Translations under genes and position numbers: made by a program
DNA from: Rhynochetos jubatus
Lineage: Eukaryota; Chordata; Aves; Eurypygiformes; Rhynochetidae
DNA length: 64,000 nt
Direction of reading: 5' to 3'
Assembly: GCA_027574665.1 (NCBI GenBank)
Contig: CM050656.1
Coordinates: forward strand, 16,009,501-16,073,500
Shown: positions 38,595 through 50,900 of the stretch, in pieces
How the letters are laid out: every line of letters starts with the position of its first letter
Numbering within the stretch: the first letter of the stretch is position 1
The notes under the pieces: generated by a model
The model's database searches: none
Told to the model about the DNA's origin: nothing
Seen by the model: only the letters and a program-made list of their open reading frames with translations

Positions 38595-41500
38595 ATGTCA
38601 TAGGCAAAAATCTTTATTCAAAGTAAGTCCAAAGTGAAAAAGAGCAATTTAGCTAATTTGAAGACCAGGCTATCTCAAAAGCACTAATCTTCAGTAGTGT
38701 CTTTACTACTCCTTAGCAGATGGCTAAGACTGTATTAGAGCTCCAGAACATTAGACTGAAGGCCAAGTGCCCAAACAACACACCAAATGCTTTTATTTAC
38801 TAATTTCTACTGTCTGCCATAGTGGTATTAAGTCATCACTGATGTAGTCACAGCCAGATGAGACTTTAGAAATGAACTGCTATGTAATTTTAGCTACCAC
38901 AGTAGCTCAGCTCTTTGGAGAGTATGACACCGCTGTTAGAAGAATTGAACTTTACTGAGCAGGTGTTTAAGAAAAACAGGTAATAACAGTTGCTCATGTT
39001 GTCATCAGAGAATAAAGAAGGAAGAAATGCAAACTCCACTTAAAGTCTGCTTTTATTGCTTCATTTCTTCAGGCATTACATGAAGCACCAAACTCCACCA
39101 ACAGTATTCCATCCCACCTCAACAAATGTTACCACATCAGAACAAACATCGTAATATTACAAAGTTTGCTGTAATACTGCTAGGAGCATTGGGAAGATGT
39201 GCTTTTACTCACATATGTGAAGACAAATAATGGTATGACTTCTTGAGACCACATCTGCTGCTTTGGGTTACTCTGAGTTACTATACATTAATCTCTTTTT
39301 ACCTGTATGCTGCACAAATGTCCCAGCTCGTCAGTGTACCCCAATCATCTCATCACGTGCACTGCTTTTGTTTAAAAAAAACCTCAAGAATCATCTTGAT
39401 TTTATTCAAGGTCACTGAACCACAGTGACCCCTCAGATGTTCTGGTCACTTAACACAACTGCCACGATGCATATCTCATGGACCCTACCACCAAATCATC
39501 AAATTAGGGGATAAAACTATGTTGTCGGATTGAGTTTAATGGAGATGTAATGACACGTTCCAAGAATTAGTGAAGAGGAGAAACAGAGTTATTTGCATGT
39601 CTCGTAACACTGCATATATTTTAAGAGAGAGTGTATGTCCAGGTTTTGGAGAGAATGGCAAAGAGATTTTAAAAGCTAAGACATTTAAAACTTTCAGCAA
39701 TCAGAACCTAGCGTGGAAAAAGCTAAGCAGAGATTTTTAAGAAGTATCATGACTCTCAAGGCACTGGAAAACTCATTTGTTCAGCCCTCTTCAGAACATT
39801 ACTGACAACAGTTTAGGAGAGACTGTAAGTGAAATACAGACTTTGTAAAGCTCATAATGTACATGATTTTAACTCCACTGATGCTCTCATGGTACAGAAT
39901 TCAGTCACATTTACTACTTATGAAACTCGTCTGATGAATTCAATTACTGAAGGAAGTCTGTTTTTAATTCTTAGAACTACTACTTCTTTCAATTTAAATT
40001 GATTAATAATGAAAGTTACAGCATTTCAGAAGAACAGCATATAAATTAACTATAAACTGAAGCCCTAGCCCATGGCAATAAGATACAAAGCTCTCCTTCA
40101 TGTCAGCTCAGTTGCAGCTTTCAAGCATATTCTAAAGGTACTTCTGGATAAATATTTTACTTTACAGATATAAATTATAGTTTATTGCCAGCTGTTTAAA
40201 ATATCTATGATTTGGTAAGATGAGTCTTGCTAACCCCCAGCTGTCTCCCATTTACTTCAATTGGAAAAACACTGGGTAAATTGCTGCCCATGGAGCACAA
40301 ATATAAGCAACTGAAGTACCCATAATTTGTTGGAGTTTTAGATCATCCTAATTTAGATATTTTTCAAAGACATAATCTAAAGTAGACTCCACTTAATCGC
40401 CACCCTGATAAATAGCTCTATTGGGAAGATAATACAGTTAGTAGAAGGGTAAATTAAAAGCAAAATGTAAAAGCCATTCTACATCCATGACATACCCTGT
40501 GTTTGGAATGAAGTTGTTTGATGGGTTGATCATAGAAGTGTACGGAGAACTACCACTATATATGGCACAGCTGTTTATTATCTTCAGGGGATTTTCCTCA
40601 TGTTCTTCAATTAATATTTACAGAACTACATAGATGTAATTAAAGAAAAACTAGAAAGTTTCTTACTTCACCGTGCTCTTGGGTAGCAATATGAGCACAG
40701 CATTCCATGTGCTCTCAACAGGGTATTTAAATATCTTTCTCTGCAGGTTTTATTATACAAAAAACTACAATAAGTAGGGATGTAGTGTGCAGTTAGGATA
40801 TGTACCTGTGTTATATGTCAAGGTAGCAGCAAGAACGGAACCTCGAGAAAACAGAATTGACAGCACATAAGACGATACCTTATGTCTCAGCGAGTCTGTA
40901 ACAATGTCTAATTATTTGTGATATTTTTTGTGGTTCTTATTTCTAGATGTTAAACAGAGACAACATATGGGGTGAATACTGGTTCATACTATGCTATCTG
41001 TCAAAGGTGCTGTCACCACTAAGCAAAAATTGCAAGCCCAAGAACCAAGAAGTACGTAGCTTTTCAATATGTTACAGAGCCAAGTATTTTATTCTCCATC
41101 AAAAACGCATTTAATATTTCCTTTTGAATGTTATTTATAACCACAAAGAAAATTTTGTCCTCTTTGACTAGTTAAAACCTTAATCTCTGGCTTTTGGGTT
41201 CAGAAGATATTCTTCACATAATGATTTTTAACAGCTACAATCCCTTTCTATGACTCTTAGCTGGGTCTGAGCCTTCGCCTTTTTTACTGGTGCAGTGAAG
41301 TCCAGATTAGGAAAGCAACAGAAAGCAGCAGCAGCAAGAGAGATGCCAAGGAAGGAAAACGTACAAGAAAAGGAGACAGGACTGCAGAAGGTAGAAGTGT
41401 GGCTGACAGCCCTAGAGTCCCCCAGGATCGGAGTCAGCAGTGAAAAGAATTACCTTGTGGAAAAGACACAGCTGGCAGGAAAGATGTCAACCACAGGAAG

Positions 41501-43246
41501 TAAAGAAAAATGCAGGCAGGTGGAGAAACTAGCGAGCCACTCGGTGGGCAGGAGTGCCTTGGGAGTAACACAACATGGGCAAGATTGCCAGTGACTTACA
41601 AATGTGCGTGCAGCCCACAAATTAATATAACATTCAATTACCTCTATCAATCCAAAATGGTTTGCTTGGACACCAATCCAAGAGAACGCTCAAATTACCT
41701 CTTCACTCACTGACAGGCATGGTTCAAGAGCAACACCCTATACCCTCACACCCAAGGGTATTAACCAGTCACTACCTCACATTTCCTTGTTTCCCTAATG
41801 GGCCCCGTTTCATCTCCCTCGGTATTCGAAGCTGCTTCACAGCACATCCACACAGGCAATCTGTAATAGTGCACTTAACCAGTCAGCAGGGGTGCTGAAT
41901 AACGAGCTCATCTGTACTGTCCTCCCAACCCCGTCCTGAAAGCATCAATAAGCACAAGGAGCAATATTTTCAAGGTACTTCCATCTAACCAGATTTCTAA
42001 GCAGCAAAGCAGTACGCTTATTGTTAGGGTGCTTCTTGTATAGTATATAAAATGAAATTTTTACTGTTCAGACAATAAAAAGTATTTCTCTCTTTTTGTG
42101 TTTGCAAACAGCTAATAACAAAATTTCTACTCACAATAACACCATTATAAAAGACAACCAGAAGCAAATGAGAATCTTCTTTCTTTACTTTTCTGTATTA
42201 TGTCACAGGACATACCCAATTAGTGGCAAAACACTTGATAATCCCTATGCTTGCACTCAGATTAGAATAAAAAGACGAAACAACAGTTTGGTAGAAAACT
42301 TTTCAGTATAGGCATCCAAGAGTAAGAACCTTCTGAGTTCTGCAATAGCAAAAAAAGAGAGAGAAAGAAAAACAGTCCTCTGATACTGCAACAACCTCCT
42401 TCTCTGTTCCTCCAAAAAGAAAATGCAGTTCTTTTTCATACAGAAGGAGCATCTGCTACTTTATACAAATTAAATGCTCAGGAGTTAAACCTGTCTTCTA
42501 TTCTGGATCAAGACACAGGTCAAGCAGATTTCTGAACAACAGGAAATAATAACTACAACCGTATTTTCACTTGCCTCTGTCCCTGCTAGGATTAAAGGCA
42601 AGGCTGTCACTCTTCATTTATGTTCAGATATTTAAAATATTTTCAGTATCTTTATGGATTTTTTAAGCAGTTGGCACTGAGCAATACCTGAAACTGTCCC
42701 ACTGTACTAAACTATAGCAGTATTTTTTCCCATCAGATAGTAGTACAGCAATCCCCTTCATGTCTAATTCTCTGACAGCAATTCAGTTTTAGATGGCTTA
42801 TAACAGGCTCTGCCTGAATTCTGCCGGGATTGAATTGTTATTGATTGGTACGAGGCAATGGTGTAGAAGGGTGCATTTCCACAGCTTGTATTTGGATGGG
42901 TCAGACCTTTTGACAGCTGATTTTGTTAGAAAACCTGGGGTCATTGTGGGCACTGATTATTACACACTCTTGCATTTTTTCCATCACTGCAAGCTCAGCT
43001 TCTTACTTTACAAAAGACAGAAGTTATTTTCTTTCTAAGGTCTATATAGAGGTTCTTTCATATAAGACATTATAATCGGTCTTTCTTTGTACATAACTTT
43101 GCTTCATATTACTCTGAAACAGTACATTAGGTGCACAAAAATGAAACATCTACTATTTTAATTTTTGATCATATTACCCTGCATGGGCCAAATCTGGCCA
43201 TCAGTGAAGTCAATGAAACTATCCCACAAGAGTAAGACAAAACCTG
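38595..43246. other. non-coding stretch between the two inverted LTRs
   Basis: No gene or further transposon recognised. A 99-codon frame at 41295-41594 (+) is rich in Lys, Glu and Gln but resembles no family I know. A possible ancient repeat scrap lies at 43186-43222 (GGGCCAAATCTGGCC then GTGAAGTCAATGAAAC), immediately before the second LTR. A 42-bp block at 42981-43022 recurs at 44949-44990. Confidence 0.5.
42981..43022 (+). repeat. 42-bp dispersed repeat, copy A
   Basis: Aligns without gaps to 44949-44990 with 5 mismatches in 42 bases (shared cores GCTCAGCTTCT and TACAAAAGACAGA). A short T-rich GCAT...CC stretch precedes both. They are either two relics of one old repeat or a decayed local duplication. 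Confidence 0.6.
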
Positions 43247-44377
43247 TGTGGTGGTTTGACCCTGACTGGAGGCCAGGTGCTCACCAAAGCTGTTCTATCA
43301 CTGCCCTCCTTGTCTGGACAGGAGAGAGAAAATATAATGAAATCTCGTGGGTTGAGATAAGGGCAGGGAGATCCCTCAGCAATTACTGTCATGGACAAAA
43401 CAGACTCAACCTGGGAAAATTGAGGTAATTTATTACCAATCAAATCAAAGTAGCATAATAAGAAACAAAAACCAAATCTTAAAGCCCCATCCTTTGACCC
43501 CTCCTTTCTTCCCAGGCTCAGCTGTGCTCCCCATTTCTCTACATCCTCCCCCCAGCAGCGCAGGAGGACAGGGAATGGGGATTAGGGTGAGACCATCACA
43601 TGTCTCTACTGTTCCTTCCTTCTCAGGGGAGGCTCCTCATGCTCTTCCCCTGCTCCAGCGTGGGGTCCCTCCCATGGGAGAGAGTCTTCCAGAAACTTCT
43701 CCAATGGGAGTCCTTCCCACAGGCTGCAGTTCTCCATGAACTGCTCCAGCGTGGGTCCCTCCCACCGGACAGTCCTTCAGGAGCAGCTTGCTCCAGCGTG
43801 GGACCCTTCTGTGGGGTCACAATTCCTGCCAGCAAAGCTGCTCCAGCCCAGGGTCCTCCTCCCATGGGTCCACAGGTCCTGCCAGCAGCCTGCTTCAGTG
43901 TGGGCTTCCCATGGGGTCACAGCTTCCTTCAGGCATCTGCCTGCTTTGTTGTGGGGTTCTCCCTGGGCTGCAGGTAGGTCAGTGCTCCTCCACGGACTTC
44001 CATGGCTGCAGGGGCACAGGTGGCCTCACCATGGTCTGCACCATGGGCTGCCAGGGAATCTCTGCTTGGCGCCTGGAGCACCTCTCCTCCCCCTCCTTCC
44101 CAACTGACCTTGGTGCCTGCAAGGCTGTTTCTCTCACATCTTCTCACTCCCCTCTCTGCCGTAAGTTATGCAGTTGGGTTTTTTCCCCCTTCTTAAACAT
44201 GTTATCCCAGAGGTGCTACCACCATCACTGATAGGTTCAGTGTTGGCCAGCAGCAGGTCTGGTTTGGAGTCAGCTGGCATTGGGTCTGTCAGACACGGGA
44301 AGCTTCCATCAACTTCTGACAGAATCCACTGTTGTAGCCCCCCCACTACCAAAACCGTGCCACAAAAACCCAATACA
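43247..44377 (-). mobile_element. solo LTR of an avian endogenous retrovirus, copy 2
   Basis: The fullest copy of this LTR family here, 1131 bp. On the minus strand it begins TGTATTGGGTTTTTGTGG at 44377 and ends GGTCAAACCACCACA at 43247, so it has TG...CA termini. The TATA-like TGTTTAAG lies near 44190-44197, and AATAAA at 43429-43434, about 180 bp before the 3' end, as expected for an R/U5 boundary. GC-rich ~45-bp repeats occupy the middle. The flanking 5-mers (ACCTG and GAGTG) do not match, so no target duplication is visible. No internal retroviral genes adjoin it. Several frames of 80-147 codons on both strands are shadows of the repeat array. Confidence 0.88.
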
Positions 44378-44948
44378 GAGTGCCAATGCTCTTTGCGTGC
44401 TGCTTTCTCACAGGAGCTCCCATGTGTCAAAAGGTGAGGTCAGAAACTCCAAAAAACCCCAATCCTATTCTGCAGGTAGCAACTTCCTATATTTTTTGGT
44501 TTCTTTTCAGTCAGAATTATTCTCATTGGTTTGAGGGACATATGGCTCTCACTAATTAAAGTAATACCCAAAAACCTCCATGGATTGTACAATCTTTGGT
44601 TTTCAAAAAAAAGAGAGAGGGAGGGAGGAAGAAAGGCAAAAAAAAAAGGCCAAATCCCCTCTACTCTTTGTCTAAAGCAATACCGTGTTCTATTTGAAAT
44701 CAAAGCTGTCACAGACAGGTTTTAACATCACTGAGCTTCAATTCTGCTGTTGTCAGTCTTGTTGATGTAGAAAACACTAGCAATTATCAAACACAGCCTG
44801 AGTATATCAGCTGGGAGTTTTAATCAATCCACTGGAAGAAAGTTTAGGAAGGAGAAACAGGTTGCAGGCAATGGATGTCGAGTGCCAGTTTCCTGCCACA
44901 GCACAGCCTACCAGCCTGAGCGAAGCTTACGTATAAGCATATTTTTCC

Positions 44949-44990
44949 CCATCCCTGCAGGCTCAGCTTCTCACTCTACAAAAGACAGAC
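44949..44990 (+). repeat. 42-bp dispersed repeat, copy B
   Basis: Partner of 42981-43022 in direct orientation, 37 of 42 positions identical. The two copies flank the LTR at 43247-44377, at about 225 bp on one side and 570 bp on the other, too far away to be its target duplication. Confidence 0.6.
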
Positions 44991-47015
44991 TTCTCTGCAC
45001 TGCAGTGTAAGTCAAACCAATTTACATTCCATTTCTATCCTTACAAATTACAAAATAGACCAAGTCAACAAAAATTTATGTATTTGACTTCCAAAGATGA
45101 AATGATCTAATTAGTAACATTACACTTATTTTATTTCTGTTGCTTTAGTTTAAATTGTTAGTTGTTTAAACATCTTAATTTCAGAGTGAATTATCTAATT
45201 GTTTTTGTTGCCTGTTTATCGATTTTTTTGTATAATTAGGATGCAGTAATTTACTTTATATCTCTTTAGTTTAATTGAGTTAATAATGTCTGCTGAGAAG
45301 CATGATGTCACACTCCCAACTACTTGACTGGAAAGCTGGGGGAAGAGCTTTCACTGGACAAAAGAATTTCAGAGGGCAACTTTTCTTCCAGAGCTGTAAC
45401 TCCACAGAAGTTAGCTTTCTGTTGAAATGACACAGCTGCTTCCATATTTTTGTGCTTCTGTTATTGCTGTTATGATAGATCATATTAAAAAATCTTTCTT
45501 GACATGCCATGGTTCTCCCTGATGATATTGTTATCACAAAACACTATCTACTGTATCAATAACAGCAAATAGGAGCAAGGACAGGCTGTATTGAAAAAGA
45601 AAACCTTAGCTTTCAGTTAGTCTCTAATAACTGAAATTGCCTCCTTTGAACTCTATCAATACAGCCAGTAAAACACATCCATCTCCCCTGGGGAGTAGCA
45701 TTTTATCAACCCTTCAAAGTTTCATGACCCAGCCAGTGTGCAAAAGACCCCCATCTCCATTTGGACCATGTCAGGGAGGACAGGCTCACGTGGAGGCTGG
45801 GTTGAACTTTGGACATGTGGATGAACGTGGAGATGAACTCTGGCACCAGGCTGCAGATGAGGAGCACACAATTGCCAGCTGCTGTGTGTCATGTCAGCCT
45901 CTCCCCCAAACTGAAATTCCATTTGGTACCTACCACTGGTCAAGAGATCACATGGAGGCAACTGCACCTCTGACCACACAATATCTCACAAAGAATAGGA
46001 TTTTACCCAGCTGGTGTCATCAGCATAAAGCTATTATGGAAAACCTAACAAATGCCATATATTAACTACCTTAATGATGGTGTAACAGCATCTACTTTAG
46101 GGGTTGTGCCATAAAAAATTCAGCTTAAAAACAACCACCACGAGTATAATAACTATATTCACTGGACAGACTAAAAGCCTAAATCTTGACTTCCTCTAGA
46201 AGTTAAATCCCATAAATAAAGATTACTGTTAATAATCCCTAAAACTGGTGGAGCTATTCACCAGTAACTGGAAGAACTTGTTTAAATAAGCCACATCTGT
46301 TAGTAGACGTGTATCTAATGTTGGCTCCCAAATGCTCAGTGCATGTATAACCCTTTCTATCTCCAAACTGTGGATAAATATTAACTGACTGTTCTTTATT
46401 TATCACAAAGAGGGAAAGTTACATATTTGCCATTTTCCAAGTGGAAGAATAAAGATGTTAAAAAAGGAAAACAAGGAAGGAAATAAAAAGTGTAGCTATG
46501 GAGGAATCTTCATAAAACTGCTTGTGACAAAAAAAGGAAGCACTACATGGTAAAATGCAATATTATAATCTTAACTAGGAAAAATAGCACTAAAAATGTT
46601 AATTTATGGATGGAACAATTCAGCACATGAAAAGTCAGGAAAAAATGAAGCTACTGGAGGTGGAGAAAAAAGTTCAATATAATTTCTGTCATTCTAAGAC
46701 AGAACCACTCTCACAGCACCTCAGACACCAGTCATCGGATAATACATCCATCCAGCATCTGCAGGCTGTAATATGCTCTGCTGACTCTGGCTTGCCAGCA
46801 TGGTTTGTGCGAGCATCCTATGCCCAGTGCTGCCAGCATCCAGGGCAGTTACAGCAACACTGTGTGGCTGCTAGTCAGCATTCATAACTACCCAGTAAGT
46901 GTAGTTAAGGTAGTTCTTTTAGAAGTTGACTGGTGTTAGCACTTTCTGCCCCATAAACAGTGGTGAGGTTCAGCAGTAGAGAATGTCCAAGTAGAAACAG
47001 GAGTCACAGGAAAAT

Positions 47016-47035
47016 GGGGGGGGGGGGGGGGGGGG
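47016..47035 (+). repeat. G20 homopolymer run
   Basis: Twenty uninterrupted G between AAAAT and AAGAGAAAAAA. Such runs can form G-quadruplexes and are prone to sequencing and assembly error, so the true length is uncertain. Confidence 0.85.
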
Positions 47036-47916
47036 AAGAGAAAAAATAGCCTATAACTACCTGCAAATGAAGGTATTCAGAACAGAGTAGTATTACTCAT
47101 TACTCTAGACCAATCTGTTGTACAAAGGGCCAAGCACAGTTTTACCCCTGAAGGAGCCTTGGCTTTTGAAAGTCAAGATACCCACAGTCTGAAGCTGAGA
47201 TTTACCCATTAAATGCAATTGAATACTTAAGTCCTGTATTCTGGCTCACTGCAATATTCATTTTGAAAGTATCTGTACAACTTAACCTTCCAGTGCCACA
47301 GCCAGCAGCAAGACTTCCTAAATTAGCAAAAGTAATAAACAAGAGCCTCATTAAATCTTGCTCTTCCCTTGTTTTTTATCCCTCTAATGAAGCTCTCTGT
47401 CCTGTAACTCCTCTCATTTCCCTAATTCGCTCTTCATCACTGATTTCTTTATCCTTTGATATGACGGAGTTTCCTGTCATAAGTAATGATAGAGCTACGT
47501 TTGCGAGAGGGCAGAGTATGAAAAGGACAGAAAGGCATGTTGCTCTTAAAACTGTGGCCCAGCAAGGCAGATGGCTCATTAATGTACCAGTCTTGCCCTC
47601 TCAGCAAGGAAAAAACACACACTCACTTACATAGAGGGGTCAGCCTGCGAGGCACGCTCCCTTTGCTAGCTCAAGTCTGGCTGCTTCTGTTCAAGCTGTC
47701 TTCTGCACTACTTAGGTTCACCTTTATGCAGCAATGAAGTGAAAGATTTTTTTAAAAGATGTCGGGACAGCTCTTGCACTCTTTGAGTCTGGCAAAATCT
47801 AAAACTCTTGAGAGCCCCTTGAGATCAGCAAAAAAACCTCCTTGGTATGTTACTTTGCAGACATCATTAACTCAATTAAACAAAAGAGGAATAAAGTAAT
47901 TTACTGCTTGCTAATT

Positions 47917-47930
47917 ACACACACACACAC
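47917..47930. repeat. (AC)7 microsatellite
   Basis: Seven AC dinucleotides followed by AAAAAAGGGG. Short simple repeat. Confidence 0.9.
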
Positions 47931-50900
47931 AAAAAGGGGTTTAACACAAGCAGGCAAAACCAAAAATGAATATAATTCACTCTGAAATTAAGATTTTTTT
48001 TTTTTAAAAATACCCTCAGCTTCTATCAAAGCAAGTAATAAAGTAAGTGTATTGTTACTAATTATAGCAGTTCATCTCCTAAAGTCAAATACATACAACT
48101 GTGATGACCTTCTATATTTTGACAAATGAAACTTGAAAGAACAAACACAGCTCATCAGATCAGTTTCCCCAAAAAGGAAACAAGGTCAAGGCTATAGGCA
48201 TATAGTTTTCCCTGCTTTTCTATCTTTAAAGAAGGTGTCAAAAGCACACTGACAAAGTCTGACAACCACAGATGATCCCAGGAAAGGCTTTACCACTTGA
48301 TTTTTCTTCTTATTGTCATTTCAAGAATGGAAATAAAATTCTGTTATGCCACGCATAGCCCCACCTGGCCTCCATCGACTATTTGCTAATGGGAAGTGCA
48401 TTGCTCCCTGAATTGCTGCCCCTGGGCCCTCCTTCCACCGTACCTTGTAAGCAGCTGAACTACTTCCATACTGTAATACCACCAGCGTTTTACACTGGAT
48501 TTTTTCCTTAAATAATGAGGTTGCTTGTAGTAATCGCTCTCCTACCTCTGTACTGCAGAGTGGGTACTCCAAATCTACTTCAGCAACGCTAAGGACATAA
48601 TAGCAAATTGATCTATCCCTGAAAAGCTGAGGAGAGCATCAGGAGGGAAAGCGCAGGGAATTCATTGAGGTGAAAATACCAGACTTTTCCCATTTGAAGT
48701 TAACTCCTCAATCCCAAAATTCCCATTGGGCACGCCAGCATCCCCGGATCCTCATGACTGCAATGGACTAGTGCTGTATTTACTACCCCAGACATTGTTA
48801 ATTAGTATCATGCATCCTGGCTCACAATGTCATTTAATACCAATGTTTTTCCAGGTTTTGTATATCTGTCTTACATTGCAGTTTTCACAAATTCAACTCT
48901 CAATGCATTTCAACTGAAGGCAAATTCATATTTGTTATTCGGTCTTCAGCAATCATGGCAGTTCAATAAATGAGGCTATACAAAAGTCTCAGAACTTAAG
49001 TGATGCTTGCTGAGAGATCTCTGATTCTGGGGGCAAAAATGGAAAGAATTAATCTAGTTTCTAATGAGAAATTATTCTGAAGCTCCAATGAAAAAGGAAA
49101 AGAAGATATCAAAGCATAAGACTTGTGTTTCTTACATGTGTTTCTACAGTTCCCTTTTCTGTGCAACTGATCTCAAGGGGCAATGCTCGGGATCTCCTGA
49201 GTTTCACAGAAAACGTGGAGGTTTCCAGCATTTTGCAGAAAAATGCTGTTTGGGGTTTTGTTTTGTTTTGAAATCAGCTCAGTTTACTAATAAAATCAAC
49301 CCTGTCTACCTTAGCTACCGCAGATCAGGATCAGACATGTTGGTAGTGGTGGCCTGTAACAGTAGGACGGTGGGTGGGGAAAAAAAAAAAAAAGGAGAAA
49401 ATGGAAGTGAGCATGCCTTTCTCTAAGGTCACACGGATCCTGTGGTCGGCGGATCCCTGCTGAGACCTCCCTTCCTAATTGATTGTCTTGCCCAGCAGGA
49501 ACCTGCAGACTCTCCAGGAGCTAAAGGAATGGGAGCTGCACTTTTTAGCAGTAATAAGTGTCGTTAACAAGGCAACTCTGCCAAGAGGGTTGAAGGCATC
49601 TGTTATTTTCTAAAATACTTAGATGGATGATCTATGCATTGTACCTGTTTAAGTGTGTGCACTGACTTTTACGGATGTATTGTATCAAAGCAGCAAAATT
49701 ACTGCCCAATAAGCCCAGGCAGAATTCTTGAGCAACAGGAAAACTGATCTTATTTTACTCTGAGTTAAGGATAGTTGACTTTTTGTCTATTAGTGTAGTT
49801 TTTGATGTTATAGTGTAATTAAATTTGAACCCAATGTGCCCAACTTTTTCAACAAATGATATATATTTCTCTTTCTTCTCTTTGTGTTGAAAATACATCG
49901 TGGCTGACTGGAATCACAGTGGCAAGCTGTAAATGATGTATGAAATGAAAAATCCCTGCTCACTGCAAAGAGAGAATATAGACAGGGCTCAGCAATTGCT
50001 GCTGGGCTATGCTATTTGCTCAAATATTCAGCTCAAATGCAATCACACAAGCCTGCCAGTGCTGACACTGGGCAGCAACTTGCATATATCATTTTTCAAT
50101 CTTATTCAGGACCAAATGACTAAGTGATAGCTGGCAGGATAAATTAAAAAAAAAAAAAATTACAAAGATCCTAAACCAACTTCAGTTGTTGGTGGGTCTT
50201 TTATTTACTCAAATGACTAATGTTCAACTGTGTCTGTCCCACTAATGCTCTGAAATTCAGAAATTCACAGTTACACCAAGAAGGACTGGATAGCTGGAAA
50301 ACATATTAAATAAGAAATGGTTTGACCACTCTGGAACTGTTTGCAGACACTATGTAATATATATACTAAACCAGTGCCATGTTCATTAGGGTGCGCTGCA
50401 ATCAGGAGGGTTCTCTGAACATATTTGACTAAGTCAGAGGCAAAGACTCTCTCCATCCTATGGTACAGAGACACAGAAATACATCTGAATCTCAGCACAA
50501 GAAAAAAACAATTTTCATTCCTGCACAGGACTATTGGTACATCAGAGATATTTGTGTTAACTGTTGTGGCTCAGGCTATGATTTAAAAATAAATATATAT
50601 GCTTTCATAGATTATGGAGTTCTTGCTAATCCCATACCCCCCATTTGTTGCCATCCCACAGCTCACAGTTTCCTCCATTTTACCAAGGCAAATGAAACAC
50701 AGCCATGCTGTGAACTGAATTGGGAATCTGACCTGACTTTAGCAAACTGTCTAAAAAAAGGAAAGAAGGGAAAGGAGTATTTTTGGTAAGCCAGACACGT
50801 TCTCCCTAAACAGAGGGAAAATGAAATGTAGGACCCTACTCAAGATTAATCTAGGGCAAGGCTTAGGCTCATTCACCCAAACACCACGATCAACTGTTTC

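Noticed and set aside
39989-40002. 14-bp palindrome TCAATTTAAATTGA
   Set aside because: All but its outer bases are A/T, and palindromes of this length are expected in AT-rich DNA of this size.
37615-44377. One full provirus bounded by the two LTRs
   Set aside because: The LTRs are in opposite orientation and the 4.65 kb between them shows no gag, pol or env. They are two separate solo LTRs.
45637-46065. 142-codon frame as a gene
   Set aside because: No family resemblance, no splice or promoter context, and amino-acid usage like translated non-coding DNA. Frames this long are expected occasionally.
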